From: Chaetorhynchus papuensis | Taxonomy: Eukaryota > Chordata > Aves > Passeriformes > Rhipiduridae | Length of the DNA stretch: 64,000 bases | Assembly: GCA_013396525.1 (NCBI GenBank) | Contig: VWYX01000085.1 | Location: 1,128,938-1,192,937 of the forward strand | Direction of reading: 5' to 3' | Part shown: positions 11,589-23,300 of the stretch, one piece after another | How the letters are laid out: every line of letters starts with the position of its first letter | How positions within the stretch are numbered: the stretch's first letter is position 1 | Program-made: the position numbers and the translations under genes | Notes under the pieces: generated by a model | What the model saw: the letters and a program-made list of their open reading frames with translations, nothing else | Told to the model about the DNA's origin: nothing | Databases searched by the model: none

Positions 11589-14244
11589 TGATATATGCAT
11601 CTTATTAACAACTTTTTTGGCTTTGGCAGATGGAGATATATCGTTACCTGTTTTCCATGGTATATAATAACTTTCCAGTTTTTAAATGTCAAGATCAAAA
11701 CAAAGAAATTCAACTGCAGGCTATTTGACTTCTATTTTTACTTCCTTCCCATCACTAATAAAAATAAATAATTGAGTTCTTTCAAAGAACAGGAAAATAA
11801 CTACAACAAAAAGCTAAGATAGAAGATCCTTTGAAAGATTCTGTCTTTAATATTACCCTTATATAAAAAGCACACTGTAAATGTATAAGGTGAAGTTACC
11901 TGTCATGTGTAAAATAATAACACAAAAATAGTGGGAAATCGTTGATCTTATAGTTTTCTAAAATAAAATCTTCCAAGAATGTTTCATCAAAATCCAACAT
12001 GTTAAAGAACACTAGTTACTTCTCTGTAGGTAGGAAGAACTTCTTTTCTTGATCTACCTAAAATGAAAATTAAGTCCTGTCTAGTGAGTGTCAGGCTCTC
12101 AAGTGAAGTAGGACTACCACATATCCTTATCAAAAATCAATGTTGATTCAGACTCTGATCTTTTGATCTAAACATATCTTGAGATTAATTTCAATTGCAA
12201 AGGCAAGAAGGCTTATCTACAACTTAAGATGAATTTTATCATTTAATCATTTGCATATTTAATCTTGTTATTTTCTCTGAGCACTGTTTATTCAAATTTG
12301 CACCTCTTTCTGCTTGCCCTTGGAGAGAAAAGTAAAAGTGCAAAAAAAGACATATAAACAAAAACAACACAGGATCATAAAATTTGCCACATCACATGCT
12401 ATCAAATGCCTCTTCTATCTAAAAAAAATCCTAATACCCTTTAATCTTCACTATCATTATTCTTCTTTACAAGTATAGCACTAGATGTAAGAAGCACATA
12501 TTAAATACTTTGACCACTTCTACTCTATGCATCAATGGGGTATTTAAATTTAATGTGTCCCTTTGAATGACAACTTGCTTCTCCTTAGTACTCAGTTACT
12601 TCCTCTGAAATTAAACAATTAATAAGCCAGAAGCTATATGAGCTATAAATTATTCATCCAAATGAGCATTAATCAATTATAAAGAGATATAGGAATAAAA
12701 AGAAGAAAAAAAAAGACATCTATATCCTTTTAATATTAAATGTAGTCTAGCCAAAATGTCTTTAAACAGATGTAATTTGTGTAATAGGAATGCAAGCAAA
12801 GCTATATTATGGCTATTTATGTTAAAATACATATATGTGAAACAGAATAACGAATCCATGACCAGTTACCAATAATGAAACAAGAAAAATATTACAATTT
12901 GGTACTCTATGTGAATGGAAAAAAGTGGTGAAATTACTACTTTTATCAATATTTAAGAATCTTATCTTTTATATGCATGCAGACATTAAAATACAGTTGT
13001 AAACTTTCCCAAGTTCTTTAGAAAATATTCAGTGTTCAAACAAACACATCAAATTATTTTTTGACACTTAGGAAAAAGTAAAACAATGGGCAGAGTCAAA
13101 TTTTGGCTTAGCTATGACATGCAAAGAGATATGTGAGAAGCACGGAGCTACTCTTATTTCTTAATTTAAGTAAGATTTATTCCAGATGTGGGCATTTTTA
13201 GGCAGAAGGAGACCAGAGCTCTTCTCTTGCAGAAGTTCTTTGTGAATAATGTGTGCAGTCATTTGTAGGAGCTTTGGAAAAGATGCAGATCAATTTTTTT
13301 TCTGGAATTGAAGTACCAGAATGATACCACAACACAGCAGATGTAACAATAAGGCCAAAACAGACAGGAAGAGACAACCTCTATCTAACAGTGAAAGAAT
13401 ACCTATAACCTTACTATGGATGCAGATAAGCCATCATTCTTTCATTTTCTATCTCATTCTCCATACTCTATTTGTGCTATTTATGTAAATTTTAAGCTCT
13501 TACATGTAAAACTGTCACCTACTTAACACCGGTACAATGCAAAACCTTCAGTCTTCTGGGACTCACAAAAAAGGTAAGTAAAGCATTACTTGTAGCTCTC
13601 CAACAAAAAAAAAAGAAAGAATTTTTAATAGGATCAAATCTTATCCTGTGAATGTGCAACTGTGTTCCATGTTAAGAAATTTTCACTGAAATACAGATTC
13701 CAGATCTCTGCATAGAGGGACACAACTTTTAATATCACTCCAGCATTAACCTCTGCCAAAGACAACAGTTTATTTCATTTTTTTTCACAATGTCTTGAGA
13801 AACTCCAAAGGAAACTCCCGGTTTTATTTGTAAACTTAGCTTCTTCTTATTTTCAAATACCCTACACCAGATTACCCAATCCTACTCACCATAATGAACA
13901 GAGAAAAATGTCATTGTAAATTCATATTTCTGTTTAAGCAGAGTAGCTGCAGTAAAGCTGCAATCTATAAAAGGTAGGCAGGCCACCTCCTGACAATTTG
14001 TTTCATTAATCATTCTTATTCAGGTCTACCTTATCCCATTTTACCTGTGCTGTTTTATGGATTAATTTAACTAATCTTAACTACTTGAACCCAAGATTGT
14101 GAGAAAACCGCTGGAAATTCTCAAGTGAAGACTAAACCTCATTCTGGGAGCATTTGGAGAAAACTCTAAATTTCCAAGAATTGTTTCAGCTGATGGAGGG
14201 ACTGCTATATATATAATAAGAGGGAAATGGCAACTGTATACAGC
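11589..14244. other. AT-rich unique DNA, no gene seen
   Basis: No interspersed repeat was recognised until the CR1 piece at 14245. Short A-runs occur at about 12421-12430 and 13605-13616. No reading frame with recognisable content. Confidence 0.5.
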
Positions 14245-14520
14245 GAGCACAGGAAATTCTGCTCCCCTGTACAAGAGAGGCTTGGACATACTGGACTGGG
14301 TCCAGCAAAGAGTCACAAGGAGGAATAAGGAACTGGAGCATTGAACCTATAAGGAGAGGTTGAGGGCACTGACAACCTGGAAACTACCCAGCCCCTGACA
14401 TTATCAGGGATAAGGCTCAGGAGGTTCCTAACAATATGTATAAATATTTGATAGAAGGGAATAGAGAGAATTAAGAAAATGGAGCTAGCCTCTTAGTCAT
14501 GCCCATTGACAGGGTAGCTC
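14245..14520 (+). mobile_element. Old CR1 LINE fragment, plus strand (late ORF2 / 3' region)
   Basis: The stretch around GGACTGGGTCCAGCAAAG, then GGAACTGGAGCATTG, GAGGAGAGGTTGAGGG-like wording and TATAAATATTTGATAG-like wording follows the known order of the CR1 region just downstream of the reverse transcriptase core. It is strongly diverged, contains an apparent insertion near 14370-14400, and lacks the CR1 3' tail. It carries no open frame of note. Orientation is opposite to the two CR1 pieces that follow. Confidence 0.75.
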
Positions 14521-14897
14521 AAGTACTCTGTAATTCTATGGTATTACAATTTCAAAAACCTTTCGGTTTAGCAACAGGATTTAAATTCAGTTTAGTCTCC
14601 TGTTCCTTGCAGTATGAACACTTACTATGAATATTAACAAAAATATATAGCTGGCATAAAGATAATAATAAATATTCTTGCAACTTGTGGATAATAAAGT
14701 CCAAATTTCTGTAGTGTGGGAAATATTATTCAAAATTAATAACCTTCCAACTATAGCATAATAAAATTACTGACATTGAATAACAAAAATAATGTTCAAA
14801 ATTCTGTTCAATATACTGAACAGATGTAGCCAAAATCAATATAACTCTGGTTCAGTAAGCTTCAGCCAAACCAAATTTTTACTGTTTCTTGAGGCCT
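14521..14897. other. AT-rich spacer between CR1 pieces
   Basis: No feature recognised. Confidence 0.5.
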
Positions 14898-15004
14898 AGA
14901 ATCACAGAATCATAGCATATGCTGAATTGGAAGGAACCCACCAGGATCATCGACTCCAACTCTTGGCCCTGTGCAGAACAACCCAAGACTCACAGCATGT
15001 GATT
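14898..15004 (-). mobile_element. CR1 LINE 3'-end fragment, reverse strand
   Basis: It begins (plus strand) with the octamer-like AGAATCACAGAATCATAG, the reverse complement of the CR1 3' end, followed by TTGGAAGGAACCCACCAGG and GATCATCGACTCCAACTC. Only about 100 bp are present, which fits the usual severe 5' truncation of CR1 copies. Confidence 0.92.
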
Positions 15005-15379
15005 GTTTCTACTTGTTTCTACTCTTCCTTGTTTTTTTTAAAAAAAAATCTGAAAAAAATTCTAGATGACAATTAAAGATGAATATGCAAACAAACATCC
15101 CTCAAACTGTACCAACCTCACCCACTAAGAGAAGGGTTTTTCCATACAGCAGTATTGTTGATATGTCACAGTGAAATGCTTTAGCTGTACTCACGTATGG
15201 TGAAAAATATGAGATAGAAAAATTATCAGTAATAGTATTTGCTGTGTCCTGTCTCCATCATCATGCCCAGCAGAACCTCTTAGAGGCATTTTAATTTTTA
15301 TACCCACCACTAATCAGAACAGAAAAAATTCTCAAAGCAAAAAATCCCTGTCAATCAAGACAAGTATAAAGACAGCTTC
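15005..15379. other. Spacer between two CR1 copies
   Basis: AT-rich, with a T-run/A-run junction near 15031-15048. No gene recognised. Confidence 0.5.
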
Positions 15380-16353
15380 ACAGAATCACAGAAACACAGA
15401 ATCACAGACTATGCTGTGTTGGAAGGGACCCACAAGGATCATCAAGTTCAACTCCTGGCCCTGCACAGAACATCCCCAAGAGTCACACCATGTGCCTGAG
15501 AGCATTGTCCAAACAATTATTGAACTCTGTCAGGCTTGGTGCTGTGACCACTGCCTTGGGGAACCTGTTCCAGTGCCCAACCACCCAATGGCTAAAGAAC
15601 TTTTTTCTAATATCTTGCCTAAACCTCCCCTGACACAGGTTCAGACCATTCCCTCATCTCCTATCCCTGGTCACCACAGAGAAGAAACCAGTGTCTATCC
15701 CTCCTTTTCACCTCACAAGGAAGTTGAAGACTGTGCTGTGGTCTCCTCTCAGTCTCCTCTTCTCCAGGCTGAACAGACCAAGTGATCTCAGCTGCTCCTC
15801 ACACAGCTTCTCCACAAGACTCTTCACCATCTTTGTGCCCCTCCTCTGGATGCTCTCTAATAGTTTAAGATCTTCCTTATATTGTGATGACCAAAACTGC
15901 ACACAGGACCCAAGGTGAGACTGCACCAGTGTGGAACAGAGCAGGACAATCCCCTTCCTTCCTTGCCCAACTGGCGATGCTGTGCCTGGTGTGCCCCAGG
16001 ACACCCTTGGCCCTCCTGGCTGCCAGGGCACCGCAGACTCAGATGCACCTTGCCATCAACCAGGACCACCAGATTCTCTTTCCACAGCGCTGCTCTCCAG
16101 CATCCCATTCCCCAGTCTGCACGTCCATCCAGGGCTGCCCCATCCCAGGTGCAGAATCCAGCACTTTCCCTTGGTCAACTTCATGTGGTTGGTGATTGCC
16201 CAGTCCTCTGATTTGTCAAGGTCTCTCTGCATGGCCTCCCTGGCTTCAAGGGAGTCAACAGTTCCTTCCAGTTTTGTATCATCTGTGAACTTTCTCAGCA
16301 TCCCTTCCAGTACTGTGTCCAAATCATTTATAAAGATGTTGAAGAGCACAGGG
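15380..16353 (-). mobile_element. CR1 LINE, 5'-truncated, with intact 3' end, reverse strand
   Basis: The plus-strand start (15380-15412) is a run of AGAATCAC-type octamers, the reverse complement of the CR1 3' terminus. The sequence then runs without interruption through the CR1 3' UTR and C-terminal ORF2 into the reverse transcriptase core at about 16353, where similarity stops. The part 15950-16353 is nearly identical to 54066-54473 of the longer CR1 in this window, so the two belong to the same, relatively young subfamily. The 5' boundary is approximate. It was found by comparison with that copy, whose sequence continues with GCTGAGGATGGAGCC where this one diverges. Confidence 0.93.
16056..16349 (-). 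pseudogene. CR1 ORF2 reverse transcriptase fragment
   Basis: The 97-residue open frame carries the reverse transcriptase core of a CR1 non-LTR retrotransposon. It starts with LFNIFINDLD (the segment before the catalytic box) and continues with KFTDDTKLEG, in which the DD pair of the catalytic motif (usually FADD in this family) is preserved. It then reads REAMQRDLDKSEDWAITNHM and MKLTKGKC, the conserved post-catalytic helix. The frame is lost near the thumb, and the residues after SSAVERE no longer follow the family. A full CR1 ORF2 is about 900-1000 residues, so this is a dead fragment of a truncated copy with no chance of autonomous activity. Its start methionine has no meaning as a translation start. 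Confidence 0.9.
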
Positions 16354-16480
16354 TCAGCCCTGACTGTGAACGAGTCTTCTTTTGTAAATCCTTAAATAGC
16401 AATATTAACGTTAATCTTAATCGTATTTTGTTAATTTAACTTTTCAGTCTCGTAAAGTCTTGGCAAATTTTCTACTTTTT

Positions 16481-16490
16481 TTTTCAGCAG
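16481..16490 (+). promoter_or_regulatory. Candidate splice acceptor with tandem CAG (NAGNAG)
   Basis: A polypyrimidine stretch (TCTACTTTTTTTTTCAGCAG, 16471-16490) ends in two consecutive CAG triplets, giving two possible acceptors with exon starts at 16488 or 16491. Tandem acceptors of this kind are known to yield alternative transcripts differing by 3 nt. This is a motif call only. Confidence 0.5.
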
Positions 16491-16641
16491 GAGGTCTGGA
16501 AGGCACCAGATTAGACACATACTGAGAGTAGAGATGGCAAAGAACTGAAGCTCAGCTGCTACCGTTCAAAAAAAAGAAGACAAGAAAACAAGTGGACAAG
16601 ACCTCATAATGGCATTGACTAAAATGATGTTTTGCAACATG
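16488..16641 (+). CDS. Candidate 5' exon with start codon (gene unknown)
   Basis: The 154-nt segment is bounded by a strong acceptor (nine T, then CAG-CAG) and by ATG|GTGAGT, a near-perfect donor. Inside it, ATG at 16609-16611 has A at -3 and G at +4, a strong initiation context, and stays open to the donor as MALTKMMFCNM, ending on a codon boundary (phase 0). An earlier ATG at 16534 opens a five-codon uORF (MAKN then stop) that also has purine at -3 and G at +4. Together this resembles a non-first exon holding the end of a 5' UTR plus the first 11 codons of a protein. I do not recognise the peptide. It lies about 130 bp beyond a CR1 copy. Alternatives are a lncRNA exon or a chance match. No partner exon was found in this window, which would fit very long introns. 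Confidence 0.35.
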
Positions 16642-19600
16642 GTGAGTGCATTTTTACTGCTTTTCTTCTATGAAGGATTCTTTGAAGGGCAGAGAAGGCA
16701 GGAATAGAGGATTTTCACTTACAACAATAATTAAATTAAACCTAATCAAACCATTTTATTATTTTCTGCTGAAGGCCAATATATTTAGCATCTTCTTTCA
16801 TGCATAATAAATTACATTAGCTCTAGGCATTTTCAGAATGTTGATTTGCTAAAGATGTTCATATATATTCAGTGACATTCTTTGTAATATCCAGGTAAAT
16901 ATAACCAGTGGAGTCTTTCTGGTTTTGACAGGAAATAAACCATTAAGTTAATTTGGTTTATTTAAAATATAAAAATATAAATCTATCTAGTGAGATGTCT
17001 TTTACCCACGGGACTTTGGTAAGGTCATTACTACTTGTAGCAGTCACACTGCTCTTTGCTGCAATTGCAACATCAGATGCTCAACACCAGCTTTCATGTT
17101 TTCATTTGATTTCTTCATAAATCATGATCTCCTCCAAAAAAAGAGAAAAAACCAACAAAACAACCAATACCAATCAACCAAAGAACCAACTAGTACTTTG
17201 GCAGTAAGGTTCCACTTGTAAAGTTAAAAAAAAATACTGACCAATGACTACAGGTTTAGAATGTAACAATATGCACTTCAATTATGTTGTGAACTATTGG
17301 AAGATTATATCCAATTGCACAGATTGCAGTATTTAAATACCTTGCATAAAACATATCAGTATTAGTCATAACAATAAATATTACTAGAATAATATCATTA
17401 TACGTTGGAAATATTTTGGATATAAACAAAGTAGATGAAGTACCAATGTTTCTGCTGACTACATACAAAACCAAGTATAAACTACCCACAGTACAATGTT
17501 CTTCTAAGAAGAAAGCATTACACTCATATAAACAACTCTCAAATAATATAAAAAAGCTTTAAACCACAAGTTTTACCCAGCATATTAAAAACTTCTTTTA
17601 TTTTTACAACAAAGCATGCAAATAACTGAATCTCCTCCTCAGTTTGTTCTAATTCTCTCTCTTATGTCCAAGTCTTGACAATCTCATCTACTGTTTCTGA
17701 GATTAACCAATACAAAATTTACCATCTTTTTGCTGTGCAATTCAGACCTGCTACATGTTCAAGTAACTTAGATTCCAAAATTACCAAAGAGATATTGAAA
17801 ATCTTATGTCCTTCCTTCATGAATTGTATATCATGTGTGGTATCACTAACAACATTTTCAGTATTTTTAACTATTAAGCTAGTTAATTTCAAAATTTTCA
17901 GGGACTGGTTACATTTTAATGTATGCAATGTGGCCTACAGCAATCTTTCCTAGAGTATTAGTCATGTCTATGGAACAGTATGAAAGAAGGGAATAAGAAC
18001 TGATATTCTGTACATTTGGAAGAGTAAGCCACCAAAAACTTACAGTGAAACTGAGGTACATATTTCCTGAAGAGAAAATTTCCTGTAGCATTGCATAAAT
18101 ACATGTGACAAAAAAAATGCATTCTATTTGATATTTTGAAATTTCTACACCTTCATCCTGGATTGTGACTCAGCCCAAACTGAGTATGTCACAAGTCTTG
18201 GATTTAGAGTCTATTTAACACCACACCTGGAATGGTATTACGTGACAGCTTCTTAAACCAGCCCACAGCCCAAACATGCTTAATGAGGGTCTAAATGGGA
18301 AAGTAAAAAGATTAGCTAAATCAGTATGTAGCAACATGATCATAATAGAGATTTCTCATCAACTTCCCATTTATGTTATATTAACATCTGAAAAAGCTAT
18401 TTAAACATTAAAATTAATAAATCATAAAACAATAGAAATACTTCATACAAAATAGTTTCATTTGAATCACAACTACTCACAATAGCTATGAATATCCCCA
18501 TTCAAATTGCTACCATGAATACTGTATAAAATGAGAATAAACTAAAAGTAAAATTAGAATACTCCTTTATAAATTACTATATGTCAAGCTAACAAATGGT
18601 AGACTTGTCATATTGAACAACTAAATGTCTAAATGATCATTCAGCACTCATAGTGTAGGGAAAAAACACTAGCTTTGTTGGCTATAAAGCAGTTGCTCGA
18701 TTTTTCATACTGTCATTCTGCTCTATTAGCAAAGCCTAACACAATTAGGTATGAATATGCAGTAATAACATGCAAATTGTTCCCTCTCAATTGCCCCAAG
18801 GCAGCAGTCTCAGCCTTTCAAAGCTTGATTTCTTCTACATCATTACAGGCTTGGCATAATTCATCAGAATAAAAAAATACCTCAGCCTTATTGCATGTGG
18901 CCAGCTAGTAAAATCATCAGTAGTTGTTAACCATTCTCCCTCAATAGGTTTGTTAGCAACGCTGTCCCCAGCTCCCTGCCACTCCTGCACTTGTACATGT
19001 TTCCCTTGGGTAATGTTAGACACTACATTTGAGCCTGCCAGAACAATTAACCCTACTGTTAATTAGAATGAAATGTCAGGCGCACAGATGGTACAAGCTG
19101 GCACCCTGCCATCCCGCCAACTGCTGCTGAAAGCAGCTACCCCACTGCTGACAGCTGTTCAGCTATGTCCCAAACCAGCAGATGTCAAAACTTTCCAGCT
19201 GAGGAAAGCTAAAAAAAAAAGCAATGATGGGTGTTTCTAGTCCCAGCAGTAATGATCACTGTTTTACTGTTATTGTATCTATTACCTGTTGTCATATTGT
19301 ACCCATCAAGTGGAGGCATCAAGCAGCAAGATGCAAATTAAAAATGATACCAGAAGTGGGTAAATGTAAAACTGCTTTCCAAGCTAATTCTGTACAACTG
19401 GAAAGAGAAGAATGGAAGAAATTTATATCTATATGATTTCTTTAGAATCTATACTTTGTCAATTCAGGCTTTATTTTAAACAAAGTTATATGATGATACA
19501 TTGTGTTAAAAGTGTTACTCTGGATATTTGTAGACCAGAGTATGAAAGTCTATCTTGTAGAAAATTGTAAAATCTTAGTAGCCTGAGCAATTTTCATACT

Positions 19601-20324
19601 TTACTTTTCTTATGTCAATTTGATTGTTTTGGTTTTTTTTTTTTAGCATTATGAGACATCAAGAAACAAAAATACAGTGCTAAAAGTCAGAAGGTATCCT
19701 AATCCTCTCACTGTCTAGGCACCCAATACTTTCCATAAGCAACTTAAGCTGATATGTGTAAATGACAGTTTCCAGAAGATTTTCTGGTGTGAATCAGGAT
19801 CCTAATTCTGGTAGCTATGCTTTGTTTGTTTAAATTCCTCTGTGATTTTAGAAAATATGCTTTGGTTTTCAGATTTTTTGTATTTGAAAAATGTAGTGGG
19901 AATGGCAGATACATTTCTATAGCATGAAAAGTTCTCTATTATGTTCTTCATAGCTGCATAAAGATGGAATGAATTGGTTCTTCAGGATTCCTTTAAAAGA
20001 TTATATCATGTAACTTTTGGCAATCAAAATACAAATCCAATGCTTTATAAGAAATATTAGAGCATATTTTTTTCTTATGTACTGTCTTAATCAAATTAAC
20101 TGTTCAGCAAGAAGATAAGATTATGTTCTTATGTAGCAAATACTATCATGGGGGCCTGAATACAAAAGAAAAGGATCACATACTTTTACAAACACAATCA
20201 GAATTTATTTGGTTTACAATTTATTAAGGAGATTATAGTAATATCTGTGAAAATGAGTCTGTAAATTAGAAAGTTGCATAAAAAACTTTGGCTTTCCTAG
20301 AAAAATTTGAGAAATAAATTTTTG
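16642..20324. other. AT-rich unique DNA (intron-like if the exon is real)
   Basis: Contains an A/C-dominated tract at 17136-17195. A block of more balanced composition at 18830-19200 is open on both strands for about 60 codons, and I recognise nothing in it. No repeat family was seen. Confidence 0.5.
17136..17195 (+). repeat. A/C-dominated low-complexity tract
   Basis: A and C make up nearly all bases, with repeated AACCAA-like wording. It is similar in style to tracts at 7164, 25440, 36001, 57743, 62071 and 62766. Confidence 0.7.
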
Positions 20325-20338
20325 AATATATATATATG
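20325..20338. repeat. Short (AT)n repeat
   Basis: About seven AT dinucleotides. A similar short run lies at about 21538-21552. Confidence 0.8.
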
Positions 20339-23300
20339 GTTAGAACAATTTAAAAACAAGTGCAAAATCAATAAATAACAAATATCTCTTTAACCTAGTG
20401 AGATGTGTCCATTTACATCTTTTTTTTCCTCTGAAAACATTTTTCATATATTTCTATATACATTCACTCTCAAATATATTGGTTTTGAATCTGCCTCATC
20501 TATCCGTAAAACAGGCATCTGGTAATGTGTGAAATTTATATTTATCATAGGCCTCTAGTGTTAAATTATTATACATTTGACTTAGGCTTGTTTGGTTTCA
20601 TATATACTCTCAGTTTATGTGCCGTTAATAAGAAATTAATTACTTGTGTATTTTGATATTAGTTTGGTTTTGGTTTAGATTAGGGGTATTTTTTCTACAT
20701 GTAGGTAGTTAAAATACTAATTTCATGAGGGAATATCTTAAGAAATAAACATTACTAATATTTACATCATCAGACTGCTAATGGTTCATTGCACTCCTGT
20801 TGTGCACTGAAAGAAATGTTTTTACTGGAAATGTTAATTGAAAAGAATAATATAGTATTTAGTTGAAAAAAGCAAGTTCTCATATTTCAGTTTGCTAACG
20901 GCAGCAAAATCAAAGTTTGCTAGAGGATACTTGGTCATCTTCTGTGCTGATGAAAACCTATATATGCTACAATTTCAGAGGGTTGAGACTGCATGTTGCA
21001 GTAGGCAGAGGTTGATATGAACACTTACTCCAGAATCTTGCCAGATATGAGAATTCCAGATTTATAAACAATTAAAAACTGTCAGAGATAAACTCCCCAA
21101 AGGAATTCAAAAGAACAGACACAGTTGTCTTCAATGACCATAGAAACATTTAAACCTGAGGATAACTATCAGCCCAGAGCACCTCAGCCTTGCCAAAGGA
21201 TGTAACTGGATACAAGACTCCTGACCCACTTCCCTTTCTCAGGTCAGGGAGCTTTACTGAGTTATTGCCTGTGCTTCATATGGTGAGGAAAGATGTTTGT
21301 TGGAGGCCTTAAGTATTATTTTGAGGGGTACATTGCATCTTTTGAGAATATAAGAAGAGAGCTTAGGATAACCATTCTTGTTTCTATTTGTCTTGATGTA
21401 GGAAGGATATTTATGAGGAGTCCTTGCCGACACAGGGTATGCAGTGCTTGCAGGTAGCTGCCACTCTGGTCACAAAGGCCCATGTGGCATTTGTTGTGTT
21501 GAGCCGGAACAAACCTCAATGGGCAGGTGAAATATATAGATATATATATATTCATTCCTGTGTTACTTCTGATGCAGACAACATGTGTGCTAGAAAAGAG
21601 TAGCCAGGCACACTGCAAAAAGTCTAGAATGTACTTTGGCAGCTTCCCAGCACAGATTTTGCCAGTAAAGAAGCAGTGACTCTCGTAAGCTTGGTGTGGG
21701 CACCCACTCAGTGACTGGGCTGCCTGCAAGCCTGAGCTCTCTGCAGGACTGCCGTCCCACCACAACCCTGCAGTAGTGCAGGACCAAGCTAAAAGTCTGT
21801 GAGGTCCTGGGGTCCTGGGCTGTGCTCTCTGGGCAAGTGGTGCTCAGTATAGCCTGCAGCAGCAGCCACAACACCTACTGACAAATACATAATGGTCAAT
21901 TGCTAAAAATTACCTAAGGCCATGTGACAGGCATCAAACAGAGCTATGAATGATGTACATGGCCCCCTGTGCATTTAAGGATGACTTTGAGGACACAACC
22001 AGTGAAGAGGGAACAGTGGCAGGTCTGCAGCATGGCACTACAGATCTTTATAATTAGATGCCTGTCATGGATTCATCCCAAGTCAATAGCTGACTGGTTG
22101 GGAAAAGTCTGGTACTGCCATGTTCCACAGAAACAAGCACCTCCATTTTTGTGAGGTTGTGCCAAAGTATTTGCAACGGATTTCAACAGAAGACTTTGAA
22201 GGAGGGAAAGGCTACCAACTACAGTTATTCCAGAAAGGCAGGACTTAATACCTCACCAGGTAGGGTTTCCATTACTGTAAATCCCCCCTCTATGTGAACA
22301 TGGCTCCAAAACTCAGAGGAAGCTAAGGCAAAGGACTGTGAACTAAAGGTACACAGGAGCTGTATGTAGCTCTTTAAGGGCACAGCTTCTCCTTTAAACT
22401 GAATTTGCCTGAAACCATTCATCTGAGTAAGACATTCCTATACTGTCTCCACCACCATTTGCTGTGGTGCAGAAACACCAGAAGCAGCAAAAAGAGCAAG
22501 AAAGCCTTTGTTGCTAAAAGAACTGGAGTTCCTATGGGTGTGCAAGGGGTGTAGCTCCATTTGAAGATGTTGCATTATGTGTGGAGCAGGCAGGAGTGGG
22601 GACCAGGCAGGCTCACCGTGCTACAGTAGTCAGGCACCATCATGCTTTGTCCCTCATGACACACACAGTGGCAGCTGATTCCACAGCATGATGGCATCAA
22701 CACTGACAGTGCAAGGCTAAGTTGTTTTCTGAGCAAAGCATGATTCAGCCATGGGCATGATAAGTGGCTGTTCTTATTCCCTTGGGGGTCTTCATTTCTT
22801 CAGCACCAGCAAACAATATTTTATATGTTACAAGGAAGTTGTCTGTTTTGTCAGGACTGAATTAAATGACAATACAAGGCCTAACTAGCTCCACACTTCA
22901 GACTACCAAAAAAATCTGAGGAATTTTAGAAGGTCTGTACAAAGGTGGCATAACAGCAGACTAGATTATTTTTTTTCTTGTTACAAATTAAGTGTTACAG
23001 AATTGAAGAAATGTTCTGAAGTACTTCTAAGACTTTCTTTGATGGCAGATTAATTTGAGGAGTACAATTGAGGCAACATAATAGACAACCAGTGAAGACT
23101 TTTCACTGCTTCAGACACACAAGAATGACATGGACACATGATGCTGATTAAAGTGTCAGGCTGCAGGTTTCTTTTTAATAAAAGTATGTTTCCAAATACA
23201 ATACTTTTTACATCCCGTGGCCAGGAAATGTGAATCCCTTGTCAGTTTTTTAGGTAAGCTGGACAAAGAACTAGTCACAGGATCCAAAGGCTCTTTCTAA

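Noticed and set aside
11226..11713. Lysine/arginine/glutamate-rich and phenylalanine/leucine-rich proteins of up to 127 residues
   Set aside because: They are translations of the purine microsatellite in different frames, not genes.
15411..16395. Plus-strand frames of 98-154 codons across the CR1 copy
   Set aside because: They are antisense shadows of the CR1 reverse transcriptase region.
21316..21765. 149-codon reverse-strand frame as a gene
   Set aside because: No recognisable motif, no start or splice context, and the length is within chance for a window with thousands of frames.
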